A stretch of DNA of 38,605 nucleotides from Planctomycetota bacterium (lineage in GTDB: Bacteria > Planctomycetota > UBA1135 > JADKAF01). This document shows positions 1 through 7,973 of this stretch, one piece after another. Position 1 is the first letter of the stretch. Each line of letters begins with the position of its first letter. Position numbers and translations under genes: made by a program. The DNA is taken from the NCBI GenBank assembly GCA_016793245.1, contig JAEUHW010000124.1:1-38605 (forward strand). Reading direction: 5' to 3'. The notes under the pieces were generated by a model. The model had not been told where the DNA came from. It saw only the letters and a list, made by a program, of their open reading frames with translations, and searched no databases.

Positions 1-173
1 CGGGATACTCCCGACGCAGCATCGACCAGAGGAGCGATTCGCGACCAGGCGAAGCAAACGCCTCGTCGAGGAGACGAGAGACTTTGCCTTCGTCATCGGG
101 GCGCGCGAGGCGTATCGTGGGCGCGGCGTTCACGGATCCAGTTCTTACCGATCACGGAAGGCATGAACCTACT

Positions 174-986
174 ATGAACGCTTCCCTCGCGGCGAGGCGT
201 AAATCAGCGCTCCCGCTCCGGGACCGCTCGGTGCTCCTGGCCCTCGCGGGAGCGCTCTTCGCCAGCTGCACCGAGCTGCCGGTGCGAGTGAATGAGCCCG
301 TCGAAGAGCGCCGGGGAACACCTCCGGACGATCGCATCCTGCGCCACGTGCTCGCCCGCTTCGTGCGCATCGACGGGCGCGTCGATTACGCCGGGATCGC
401 GACGGAGCCCGGCGCGCTGCAGGAATACCTGGACCAGGTCGCTGCGACCGATGTCGAGGCTCTGGCTCCGGCGCAGCGCACCGCGTTCTGGATCAACGCC
501 TACAACGCGCTCTTCCTGCGCGCGGTCTCCTACTGGCATCCCTTGGTCTCCACGCGGCGCTTCCCGGCGATCGACCGCCGCGTGATCCTTCACGTGGGCG
601 CCGAGCCGCTCAGCCTCGCGGCCATCCGCGAACGCAAGCTGCTCGCCGGAGGCGATCCGCGCGTCCTCTTCGCGCTGCGCACCGGCTCGCGCAGCGGCCC
701 CGACGCGGGTCGCGAGCCTTTCGCGGCCGAGGACCTGGACCTCGAGCTGCGCCGCCGAGCGCGCGAGTTCCTGATGGACTCCTCGCGCAACGATCTCGAC
801 GCGCGCGATGGCGCGATCGAGCTCTCGCGCCTCTTCGATCGCTATCGCGACGTCTTCGGCTCGAGCCGCGAAGCGCTCCTCGAGTTCGTGATCGCGCAGC
901 GCCCGGGTCTCGGGGACGCGCTGCGGAGGAAGGACCTCGTCGTGCGCTGGAAGACGTGGGACGAGCGCCTCGACGAAGCGCGTTGA
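174..986 (+). CDS. DUF547 domain lipoprotein
   Basis: This encodes a 270-residue exported protein of the DUF547 family, whose biochemical role is unknown. The diagnostic core is the segment FWINAYNAL, preceded by a YAGI-type strand (DYAGIATEPGALQEYL) as in other DUF547 proteins. I chose the ATG at 174 because it gives a basic N-terminus, a hydrophobic stretch (VLLALAGALFASC) and a lipobox-like LFASC, so the protein is probably lipid-anchored. An in-frame ATG at 84 would put 30 extra residues before the signal peptide. There is no strong ribosome binding site at either start. The gene converges on the galactokinase-family gene with only 9 bases between stop codons. The family call is firm; the function is not known. 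Confidence 0.82.
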   Translation: MNASLAARRKSALPLRDRSVLLALAGALFASCTELPVRVNEPVEERRGTPPDDRILRHVLARFVRIDGRVDYAGIATEPGALQEYLDQVAATDVEALAPAQRTAFWINAYNALFLRAVSYWHPLVSTRRFPAIDRRVILHVGAEPLSLAAIRERKLLAGGDPRVLFALRTGSRSGPDAGREPFAAEDLDLELRRRAREFLMDSSRNDLDARDGAIELSRLFDRYRDVFGSSREALLEFVIAQRPGLGDALRRKDLVVRWKTWDERLDEAR

Positions 987-995
987 GGCGGCGAT

Positions 996-2195
996 CTACG
1001 AGGCGATCGGATCGAGCTCTCGTGCGCCGGCACCGGCGCTGAAGAAGTGCACGGTCGCGCGGCGTTGGAAGCGCGCGGCGTAGGGCGCCTCCACGGCTTC
1101 GCGGTACTCCAACTCGGAGCCCGCGCGGAGGAGCGCCACCGTGCAGCCGCCGAAGCCCGCTCCCGTGAGCCGCGTACCGAGGACGAAGGGGAGCTCGCGT
1201 CCGCGATCGGCGATCCAGTCGAGCTCGGGGCAGGAGATCTCGTACCAGCGGCGGCAGCTCTCGTGCGAGGCATCGATGGCGGCGCCGAAGGTCTCGAGGT
1301 CGCCAGAGCGGAGTGCTGCCGCGCCACGGCGGCAGCGCGGCGTCTCCTCGCTGACGTGGCGCACGCGCTTCTCGAGCACGGGGTCCAGGAGGTCGCGACC
1401 GAGCTCCAGATGGCGCGTGTCCACGTCGCGCAACGCGCGGAGCTCGGGCCAGCGCTGCCGCAGTCGCTCGAGAGCGGAGCTGCATTCGCCGACGCGCTGA
1501 TTGAAGCGCCCATCCGTCAGGCTGCGTCGCAGCCCGGTGTCGCAGACCGCGATCGAGAGCGACTCCGTCGGAAAGGGCACGTGCTCGATCGTGCCCTCGA
1601 GACAGTCGATGAACAGCGCGTGTCCCGCGCGAGCCAGGCTGCAAGCGTAGGGATCGAGGATCCCGCAGCGCACGCCGACGAACTCGTTCTCGCCGCGGCG
1701 CACGCATTCGGCGAGGCGTCGGCGCGGCATCTCCTGCTCGGCGATGCCGCAGGCGGCGAGGGCGCAGGCGAGCGAGAGCGACGCGCTGCTCGAGAGGCCG
1801 GCGCCGATCGGGAGATCGCCGCCGATCACGAGGTCCATGCCGCGGAGCTCGATCCCTTCTTCTCGGATCGCGCGAAGCACACCGATCGCGTAGTTGCCCC
1901 AACCGAAGCGCGCGTCGGAGGCGCCGGGCAGCGAGCGGAGGTCGAGCTCGAGCGCGGGCTCGCGATCGAGCGAGCGGAGGGTCAAGCGCGCGTCCTCGCG
2001 CGCGCTGGCGACCACGTAGGTCCCGCGGTCGATGGCGCAGGGCAGGACGAAGCCGCCGACGTAGTCCTGGTGCGCGCCGAGCAGGTTCACTCGCCCCGGA
2101 GCGAAGAAGGTGCGCGCCGCGCCGGCCTCCGGCGAGACCTCCTCCGCGAGCCGTTGGCGCAGGGCGTCGATCAGCGGCGGTAGCGTGAGAGGCAT
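996..2195 (-). CDS. galK: galactokinase-family GHMP kinase
   Basis: This 399-residue GHMP-family sugar kinase is closest to galactokinase (galactose + ATP to galactose 1-phosphate, Leloir pathway). The N-terminal signature GRVNLLGAHQDYVGG lies at residues 34-48, the ATP-binding loop LPIGAGLSSSAS at about 128-139, GILDP with the presumed catalytic Asp at 178-182, and the C-terminal GHMP motif LTGAGFGGCTVAL near the end. Length is typical (about 380-400). Three expected sugar-contacting positions differ from classical GalK: Ala41 replaces the Glu of GEHTDY, Gln43 replaces Thr, and Phe231 replaces a conserved Tyr. The sugar may therefore not be galactose. No other Leloir gene is nearby. It diverges from the prolyl isomerase gene across about 110 bases. 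Confidence 0.85.
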   Translation of the reverse strand: MPLTLPPLIDALRQRLAEEVSPEAGAARTFFAPGRVNLLGAHQDYVGGFVLPCAIDRGTYVVASAREDARLTLRSLDREPALELDLRSLPGASDARFGWGNYAIGVLRAIREEGIELRGMDLVIGGDLPIGAGLSSSASLSLACALAACGIAEQEMPRRRLAECVRRGENEFVGVRCGILDPYACSLARAGHALFIDCLEGTIEHVPFPTESLSIAVCDTGLRRSLTDGRFNQRVGECSSALERLRQRWPELRALRDVDTRHLELGRDLLDPVLEKRVRHVSEETPRCRRGAAALRSGDLETFGAAIDASHESCRRWYEISCPELDWIADRGRELPFVLGTRLTGAGFGGCTVALLRAGSELEYREAVEAPYAARFQRRATVHFFSAGAGARELDPIAS

Positions 2196-2307
2196 GGAAA
2201 GGACGGCTCGGCAGTTACCATGGGGTAGCGAGCGTCCTTCTCTCGGGGGCGGACGCGTTCCGCAGGTCCTTCATCGGCTGTGGTTCCCGGAGAACGTGGG
2301 GCGAGGC

Positions 2308-3330
2308 ATGCGGACATTTTTGCTGGTCGGCGCGGTGGCGGCGGTCGGGCTCTCGGGCGCGAGCGGGCAAGAGCCCGCGGGGCCGGCGCCCGCTTGGCGT
2401 TCGCAGGTGATCGGCTTCGAGGGCGGCGTCGCGATCACCCTCGGCGAGATGGTGCAGGCGCTCGAGCAGCTCTTCTTGCCCGATGCCTCGAAGCACTTCG
2501 ACAGCCAATACGGCTCCACGCTGCGCGGCTCCGAGCAGGTCGAGCACTGGATCCAGGGCTATCTCGACTTCCGCGCGCTGAGCAGCGGCCTCTCCGCGGA
2601 GGAGCTGCGCGCCGCGCGCGAACGCGCGATCGCCGATGGACAGGAGATCATCGCGCAGCGCGTGGAGCAGCGCGTCCAAGCGGCCGCGCGTCCGGGTTCA
2701 CCGGCGCCGTTCCCGCCCGGCGTGACCGCCGAAGCTTGGGCCGAACACGAGCTGCGGCGCTACCTCACCAATGAGGGCTTCGCGCTGCTCGATCGCACGC
2801 TGGCCGATCGTCTGATCGAAGCTCCGACACACGCCGATGTGCTGCGCCACTACGCGGAGTTCCCTATGCGCTGGGATGGCGGGGTCAACGCCTCGATGAT
2901 CTTCCTCTCGTACCGCGAGGCGGGCAGCGGTGCGCGCTTGGAAGCCGCGGGTCGCGCCGAGGTGCTGCAGCGCGCGCGCGCCTTGCACGCCGAGCTGGTC
3001 GCGGGCGCCGAGTTCGCCGATCTCGCGCGCCGCCGCAGCGAAGATGCGAGCACGGCGTCGAAGGGCGGAGCGATGGATTGGCTCTCGTTCTTGAGCTCGC
3101 CGCTCCCGGAAGCCGCGACCTCCGCGCTCTTCGATACGCCCGTCGGAAACCTCAGCGCTCCCGTGGAAACGCGCCGAGGTGTGTTTATATTCCTCGTCCA
3201 CGAGCGGCGCGCGCGGCCCAATCCTCCGTTCGCGAAGATCGAGAAGCTCGTCTCCGAGGACCTGCGGCGCGAGCGCGCGCGGCGGTTGATCCTGGATCGC
3301 CGCGTGAAACTCCGCATCGACGAACGATGA
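2308..3330 (+). CDS. exported parvulin-type peptidylprolyl isomerase
   Basis: This 340-residue exported prolyl cis-trans isomerase resembles the PpiC/SurA/PrsA group, which helps fold proteins outside the cytoplasm. The start at 2308 is preceded by GGGGCGAGG and yields a clean signal peptide (MRTFLLVGAVAAVGLSGASG, then QEPAGPAP). Residues 30-180 are a helical, charged chaperone-like region. The parvulin domain spans about 195-300, with the segments SEDASTASKGGAMDWLS, ATSALFDTPVGNLSAPVE and GVFIFLVHERR. A longer reading frame extends upstream into the galK start region but lacks a signal peptide, so I rejected it. The stop overlaps the next gene's ATG (ATGA), so translation is coupled to the lipoprotein and DUF2270 genes that follow. 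Confidence 0.85.
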   Translation: MRTFLLVGAVAAVGLSGASGQEPAGPAPAWRSQVIGFEGGVAITLGEMVQALEQLFLPDASKHFDSQYGSTLRGSEQVEHWIQGYLDFRALSSGLSAEELRAARERAIADGQEIIAQRVEQRVQAAARPGSPAPFPPGVTAEAWAEHELRRYLTNEGFALLDRTLADRLIEAPTHADVLRHYAEFPMRWDGGVNASMIFLSYREAGSGARLEAAGRAEVLQRARALHAELVAGAEFADLARRRSEDASTASKGGAMDWLSFLSSPLPEAATSALFDTPVGNLSAPVETRRGVFIFLVHERRARPNPPFAKIEKLVSEDLRRERARRLILDRRVKLRIDER

Positions 3331-3785
3331 GCCTCCGCGTCCCCGCTCTTCCGCGCGTGCTGCGCGCGCTGCTGCTCTCGCTCGGCGCCGGGCTCGCTTG
3401 CGGTGCATGTACGAGCCTCACGATCGAGCCGCGGAACGCGCACGAAGGCGTCGTGATCGGCTACGCCTGGTCGTTCAACATCATCACCGTCACGGTGCCG
3501 CTCGATCCTCGCGAGCGCGCGCTCGCGCTCGTCGGCGGCGCGCGCCTCTCCGATGTTCGCAACGCCGAGATCGAGGAGTGGCCGGACTTCATCTGGCCGT
3601 TCTCGTGGTTGAACGGACTCCTCGGCTTCTGCGCCGCCGAGGTGCGCGCCGAGTACGGCTTGCCGCCGCCGAGCGATGCGCCGCTCTCCGAGCCTCCGGA
3701 CGGTTCGAAGTTCCCCGCACCCCCCGCGGAGGATTCCTCGGCGAGCGAGGGTGCGACGAGCCTCAGAGCGAGCGGCGCGCCGTGA
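3327..3785 (+). CDS. small putative lipoprotein, unknown function
   Basis: This 152-residue protein is not one I recognise. The N-terminus (MSLRVPALPRVLRALLLSLGAGLACGACTSL) is a signal peptide with Cys at two possible lipidation positions, so it is probably a lipoprotein, although the lipobox is imperfect. The middle part (HEGVVIGYAWSFNIITVTVP, then WPDFIWPFSWLNGLLGFC) is rich in aromatic residues. The C-terminal third is Pro/Ser/Glu-rich and probably disordered. The ATG overlaps the isomerase stop by 4 bases, and its own stop overlaps the next gene's GTG, so three genes are translationally coupled. That context suggests an envelope role, perhaps as a partner of the isomerase or the DUF2270 membrane protein; this is inference. 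Confidence 0.72.
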   Translation: MSLRVPALPRVLRALLLSLGAGLACGACTSLTIEPRNAHEGVVIGYAWSFNIITVTVPLDPRERALALVGGARLSDVRNAEIEEWPDFIWPFSWLNGLLGFCAAEVRAEYGLPPPSDAPLSEPPDGSKFPAPPAEDSSASEGATSLRASGAP

Positions 3786-4582
3786 GCGCGGAGCCGATCG
3801 GTGCGAGCCCAGCGGGCGAGGAGCGCCCGACGGCGGCGAGCGAAGAGTCGAGCGCCGTGGACCTCGAGTCGACGCCGATCACGCGTCCCGAGTACATCGC
3901 CGCCATCGTGCATCTCTATCGCGGCGAGCTCTCGCGCGCGAACCTCTGGCGACTGCGCCTCGACACCTCGACGAACTGGGCGATCTTCTCCACGGCGGCG
4001 ATGCTCTCCTTCGCCTTCGCCGAGCCCTATCACACGCACTTGAGCCTCTTGCTCGGGATGCTGCTGATCCTGGTCTTCCTCGGCTACGAGGCGCGGCGCT
4101 TCCGCATCTTCGACGTCTGGCGCTCCCGCGCGCGCATGATCGAGGAGAACTTCTACGGTCCCATCCTGCGGCGCCGGCTCCAGTCGCCGAAGCGCGGCTG
4201 GGGACGGCTCGTCGCCGAAGATCTCCTCCATCCTTCATTCAAGATCACCTTCTGGCAGGCCTTCCGCGCCCGACTGCTCCGCAACTACCTCGCGATCTTC
4301 CTCATCCTGTATCTCGCCTGGTGGTTGAAGATCCTGATGCATCCCATCGCGGCGGGCATGCGGGAGGGGGAGAGCCTGCTCGACGGGCTCCGCTCCAACA
4401 TCGAAGCCGGGCAGAGCCCGATCCCCTGGTGGGTCACGGTCTCGTTCGCCTCAGCGCTCCTGCTCTTCCTCTCGCTCTCCGTGGTCATCGTGCCGGCGCA
4501 TCCGCGCAGCAGCCCCGAGACCGCGTATTGGCCGGCGGAAGAAGAGCAGGATGAGCATCCGCTGTCGCCGCTCGATGTCTAG
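3782..4582 (+). CDS. DUF2270 family integral membrane protein
   Basis: This 266-residue inner-membrane protein belongs to the DUF2270 family, of unknown function. It has a variable acidic cytoplasmic N-terminus (1-35) and four predicted membrane segments at about 66-80, 86-103, 169-185 and 216-236. Between the second and third lies the conserved charged loop YEARRFRIFDVWRSRARMIE followed by ENFYGPIL, which is the family hallmark. The start is a GTG whose last bases overlap the previous stop (GTGA); the downstream residues match the family with no better ATG. It is the last gene of the coupled trio. A GC-rich hairpin directly follows its stop codon. Confidence 0.85.
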   Translation: MSAEPIGASPAGEERPTAASEESSAVDLESTPITRPEYIAAIVHLYRGELSRANLWRLRLDTSTNWAIFSTAAMLSFAFAEPYHTHLSLLLGMLLILVFLGYEARRFRIFDVWRSRARMIEENFYGPILRRRLQSPKRGWGRLVAEDLLHPSFKITFWQAFRARLLRNYLAIFLILYLAWWLKILMHPIAAGMREGESLLDGLRSNIEAGQSPIPWWVTVSFASALLLFLSLSVVIVPAHPRSSPETAYWPAEEEQDEHPLSPLDV

Positions 4583-4597
4583 CGGGGCTTCGCCCCG
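4583..4597 (+). terminator. hairpin after DUF2270 gene, possible terminator
   Basis: Immediately after the TAG stop, CGGGGC and GCCCCG flank a TTC loop, giving a compact 6-bp stem. There is no T-run after it, so intrinsic termination is uncertain. The position at the end of the three-gene operon supports a role in 3' end formation. Confidence 0.4.
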
Positions 4598-4824
4598 GCC
4601 CTGCGCGTAGGTTGGCTGGTTCTACGGCGGACGCCGCTCCGCGTGCTCGCCTCGACCCTCCGCGGGCACCCGAGCTCCCACGCGCTCAGGCACGCATCGG
4701 ATCGAGCGGAGCCGCTTCGTCTTTCGGCACCCGGCTTCCTACTCCCTCCGCTCCATGTATCGCGCCCATCGATCGCGTTCGGATGATCGTCTCCCCCCGA
4801 CTCTCCCGAGCTCGAGTCAAGGCC

Positions 4825-7800
4825 ATGTCGCTGCGTTCTCTCTGCTTGCGCGTCTCTGCTGCTCTCTCGCTCGCTCCCGCCGTGCTGGCGCAGACACCGA
4901 TCAGCGGCACGCTGTACGACGGCGCCGGTGGTCCGCTGCAGAGCGGCGTCGTCTACCACATCGTGGGTGCGATCGTCGTTCCGGCCGGCACCACGCTCAC
5001 GGTGGGCGCCGGCGCGATCCTGAAGTCCGATGGTCAGGCGATCTACGTGCGCGGTGCGCTGCTCGCGCAGGGAACCGCCGCGCAGCCGGTGATCTTCACC
5101 TCGATCCACGACGATGCCGCGGGCGGCGACACCAACGGCAACGGCGGTGCGACGGTGCCCGCGCCGCTCCAGTGGCCGGGGATCACCTTCGACGGAGCGG
5201 GGAACACGGGCAGCGCGCTGGATCGCTGCATCGTGCGCTACACGGGCGGCGCCTATTGGGCGGCGCTGAACCTGATGGACGCCGACATCGCGATCCGCGA
5301 CGGCGTCATCACCGACGCGGGCTACGGCGGCATTCGCATGGACGCTGACTCGCGACCGGTGATCGCGCGCACGAGCTTCGCGCGCATCCACAACGTGCCG
5401 GCGATCTCGGGAGCGGCGCTCGAGGCCGTGCCGCAGTTCACCGGCAACAATGCCACGAACTGCCCGGGCGGCCCGTTCCTGCTCTGCGATCACGCGGTGA
5501 TCCCCGGCGCGACGACGCTCGGCGCCGCCAATCTGGTGAACGGTGCCATCGTGCTCGGCGCGGGCTTTCATGTGCCCGCCGGCGGGCATCTGCGCCTCGA
5601 CGCGGGGGTCGTGCTGAAGCTGGCGAGCGGGATCGGCTGCTACGTCGATGGAACGCTCACGGTCGCGGGGAGTGCCAGCGCGCCCGTGGTGTTGACCTCC
5701 TTCTACGACGATCGCAGCGGAGGCGATACCAACGGCGACGGGAACGCGACCGCTCCGGCGCCGCTGCAGTGGGCCGGGCTGCGTCTCCGGGATGGCGCCG
5801 ATGCGAGCCAGCTCTCGTTCCTGCGCACGCGCTGCACGGGCGGCGCGTACTGGGCCGGCGTGAACCTCGAGCGCTGCGATGCCGCGCTCCTCGATTGCGA
5901 CATCGCCGACGGTGGCTACGGTGGGCTCGCGATGGACACGTCCTCGCGGCCGCGCGTCGAGCGCTGCTCGATCCACGACATCCAAGGGGTGCCGGCCGTG
6001 ATCGGCGTCGGCATCAACGCTCTGCCCGCATTCCTCGACCAGACGATCTCCGGCTGTTCCGCGGGGAACTTCGTGCGCGTGGACGACGCCGTCGTCAGCG
6101 GCTCGATCGCCATCACGCGCGCGAACGTGGCGAACGACGCGCTGGTCTTCGCGAGCACGCTCCACGTGCCGTCGGGCGCCACACTCGATCTCGGTCCCGG
6201 CATCGTGCTGAAGCCGCCGAGCGGCTCGGCCGCGTACGTCGATGGGCAGCTCATCGCGCGCGGCACGGCGAGCGCGCCGGTCGTGTTCACCTCGTTCTAC
6301 GACGACAGCGCGGCGGGCGATACGAACGGCGATGGGAGCGCGACGATGCCCGCGCCGCTGCAGTGGCCGGGCCTGCGGCTGCGTGCGGGCTCTTCCGCGA
6401 GCGCGCTCGATCACGTGAGCGTGCGCTACACCGGAGGCGCCTACTGGGCCGCCGTGAATCTCGAGAGCTCGAGCCCCACGCTGCGCGATTGCGAGCTCCG
6501 CGACGCGGGCTACGGCGGACTCGCTCTCGATGCGAGCTCCGAGCCGCGCGTCGAGCGCGGCCGCTTCGTGCGCATCGGCGGAGCGCCCGCGGTCCTCGGC
6601 GCAACCTACGCCGCGGTGACCGGTTTCCTCGACTGCACGGCGAGCCAGTGCAGCGGCGGCGGCTATCTGCGGATCGACAGCGCGACGGTCAGCCGCGCGC
6701 TCTCGATCGGCGTGCGGAACCAGATCGGCAGCGCGCTGGTCGCGACGGCGAACCTGCACGTCGCCGCGAGCGGCAGCCTTTCACTCGGCTCAGGCATCGT
6801 GTGGAAGGGCGTCGGCGGCTCGTGGATCCACGTCGACGGCGAGCTCCGCGTCGCGGGTCCGGTGACCTTCACGTCGTTCTACGACGACCTCTACGGCGGC
6901 GACACCAACGGCGACGGCGGCGCGACCGTCGGCGCGCCGATGCAGTGGGCGGGTCTGCGCATCGCCGCCGGAGCGCGCGGGGCTCTCGACGGTGCCTTGG
7001 TGCGCTGCACCGGCGGCGCGTATTGGCCGGCGCTCGAAGCCTCTTCGTCGCTCTTCGCGCTGCGCCGCACGCGCGTCGAGCTCACGGGCTTCGACGGCTT
7101 CGCGATCGCAGACGCGGCCGCCGCGGAGGATCTCGAGGCGACGCTCTGCGGTCGACACGGCATCGTGCTCAGCTCCGGGAACGTCGCGCTGCGGCGTTCC
7201 ACCAGCGCCGCCAACGCGGGGGTCGGCTTCCTGCGCCTCGGCGGTGTGCAGGGCCGCGTCGCGAGCTCGATCGGCTCGTGGAACGGCGGCGGCGGGTTCG
7301 TCGGTTTCTCTTCGAACGACCTGCGCTACTGCAACGGCAGCGGCGCGCTCGGCAGCGTCGGCGGCCTCGATGAGGATCCGCTCTTCCTCGACCTCGCGAA
7401 CGGCGATCTCCGCCTGCATCCCTACTCGCCGTGCCTCGATCGCGGCGAGCCGAGCGAAGCGCCGACGGGACTCGACCTGCTCGGCTTCCCGCGCTTCCTC
7501 GACGGCGATCTCGACGGCGTGCAGCGCATCGACATGGGCGCGCACGAGCACGACAACGTCCTCGCCGCGATCTTCGGCGACGCGCGACCGGGTGGCACGC
7601 TGACGCTCGCGACCTTCAGCCTGCCGCCGATCCACACGGTCTTCCTGGCGATCGGTGCGGGGAGCGCGTTCGAGCTGCCGCTCGCGCCCTACGGCGCCTT
7701 CTTCCCGAACCTCTTCGGCGCCTACGTCCTCGTGCCGTGGGCAACCTCGGGCAGCGTGTCGTTCTCGATCCCGCTCGAGATCTTCACGCCGGTGGATCTC

Positions 7801-7878
7801 GTCGTGCAGGAGGTGGGCTTCGCGGGGGCCTTTGATCGCGGCAACACCTCGAACCCGACCTTCCTCACGATCCGCTGA
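4825..7878 (+). CDS. exported right-handed beta-helix protein with four tandem units
   Basis: This 1017-residue exported protein has a signal peptide ending AVLA before QTPISG. It contains four tandem units of about 197 residues. Each has an FTSFYDD segment followed by DTNGDG (residues about 91, 290, 488 and 682) and then a CTGGAYW or YTGGAYW strand and a GYGG turn. This pattern fits a pectate-lyase-like parallel beta-helix; the DTNGDG loops look like calcium sites. Residues about 845-905 (DPLFLDLANGDLRLHPYSPC through to the MGAHEHD end) match the choice-of-anchor Q module that follows many beta-helices. The last 107 residues form a domain also found at the ends of two other proteins in this window. 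ATG 4825 is chosen for the signal peptide; ATG 4783 is in frame but adds a basic extension. The substrate or ligand is unknown; surface attachment is likely. Confidence 0.85.
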   Translation: MSLRSLCLRVSAALSLAPAVLAQTPISGTLYDGAGGPLQSGVVYHIVGAIVVPAGTTLTVGAGAILKSDGQAIYVRGALLAQGTAAQPVIFTSIHDDAAGGDTNGNGGATVPAPLQWPGITFDGAGNTGSALDRCIVRYTGGAYWAALNLMDADIAIRDGVITDAGYGGIRMDADSRPVIARTSFARIHNVPAISGAALEAVPQFTGNNATNCPGGPFLLCDHAVIPGATTLGAANLVNGAIVLGAGFHVPAGGHLRLDAGVVLKLASGIGCYVDGTLTVAGSASAPVVLTSFYDDRSGGDTNGDGNATAPAPLQWAGLRLRDGADASQLSFLRTRCTGGAYWAGVNLERCDAALLDCDIADGGYGGLAMDTSSRPRVERCSIHDIQGVPAVIGVGINALPAFLDQTISGCSAGNFVRVDDAVVSGSIAITRANVANDALVFASTLHVPSGATLDLGPGIVLKPPSGSAAYVDGQLIARGTASAPVVFTSFYDDSAAGDTNGDGSATMPAPLQWPGLRLRAGSSASALDHVSVRYTGGAYWAAVNLESSSPTLRDCELRDAGYGGLALDASSEPRVERGRFVRIGGAPAVLGATYAAVTGFLDCTASQCSGGGYLRIDSATVSRALSIGVRNQIGSALVATANLHVAASGSLSLGSGIVWKGVGGSWIHVDGELRVAGPVTFTSFYDDLYGGDTNGDGGATVGAPMQWAGLRIAAGARGALDGALVRCTGGAYWPALEASSSLFALRRTRVELTGFDGFAIADAAAAEDLEATLCGRHGIVLSSGNVALRRSTSAANAGVGFLRLGGVQGRVASSIGSWNGGGGFVGFSSNDLRYCNGSGALGSVGGLDEDPLFLDLANGDLRLHPYSPCLDRGEPSEAPTGLDLLGFPRFLDGDLDGVQRIDMGAHEHDNVLAAIFGDARPGGTLTLATFSLPPIHTVFLAIGAGSAFELPLAPYGAFFPNLFGAYVLVPWATSGSVSFSIPLEIFTPVDLVVQEVGFAGAFDRGNTSNPTFLTIR

Positions 7879-7973
7879 GGAAGCTCCGCGAGCGACGCGG
7901 CGAGCGGCAGAGCACGCTTGTCACGCCGCACGCCTCCGGGCATCGTCGGCACGGCGATCCCGGAGGACGATCG

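Noticed and set aside
2110..2307. Upstream extension of the prolyl isomerase frame overlapping the galK start.
   Set aside because: The extension has no signal peptide and would bury the clear one starting at 2308, which also has a GAGG ribosome-binding sequence.
4579..6759. A 726-codon minus-strand open frame opposite the beta-helix gene.
   Set aside because: Low-complexity Arg/Ala/Glu translation, antisense to a gene with a signal peptide and regular repeats; treated as a shadow frame.
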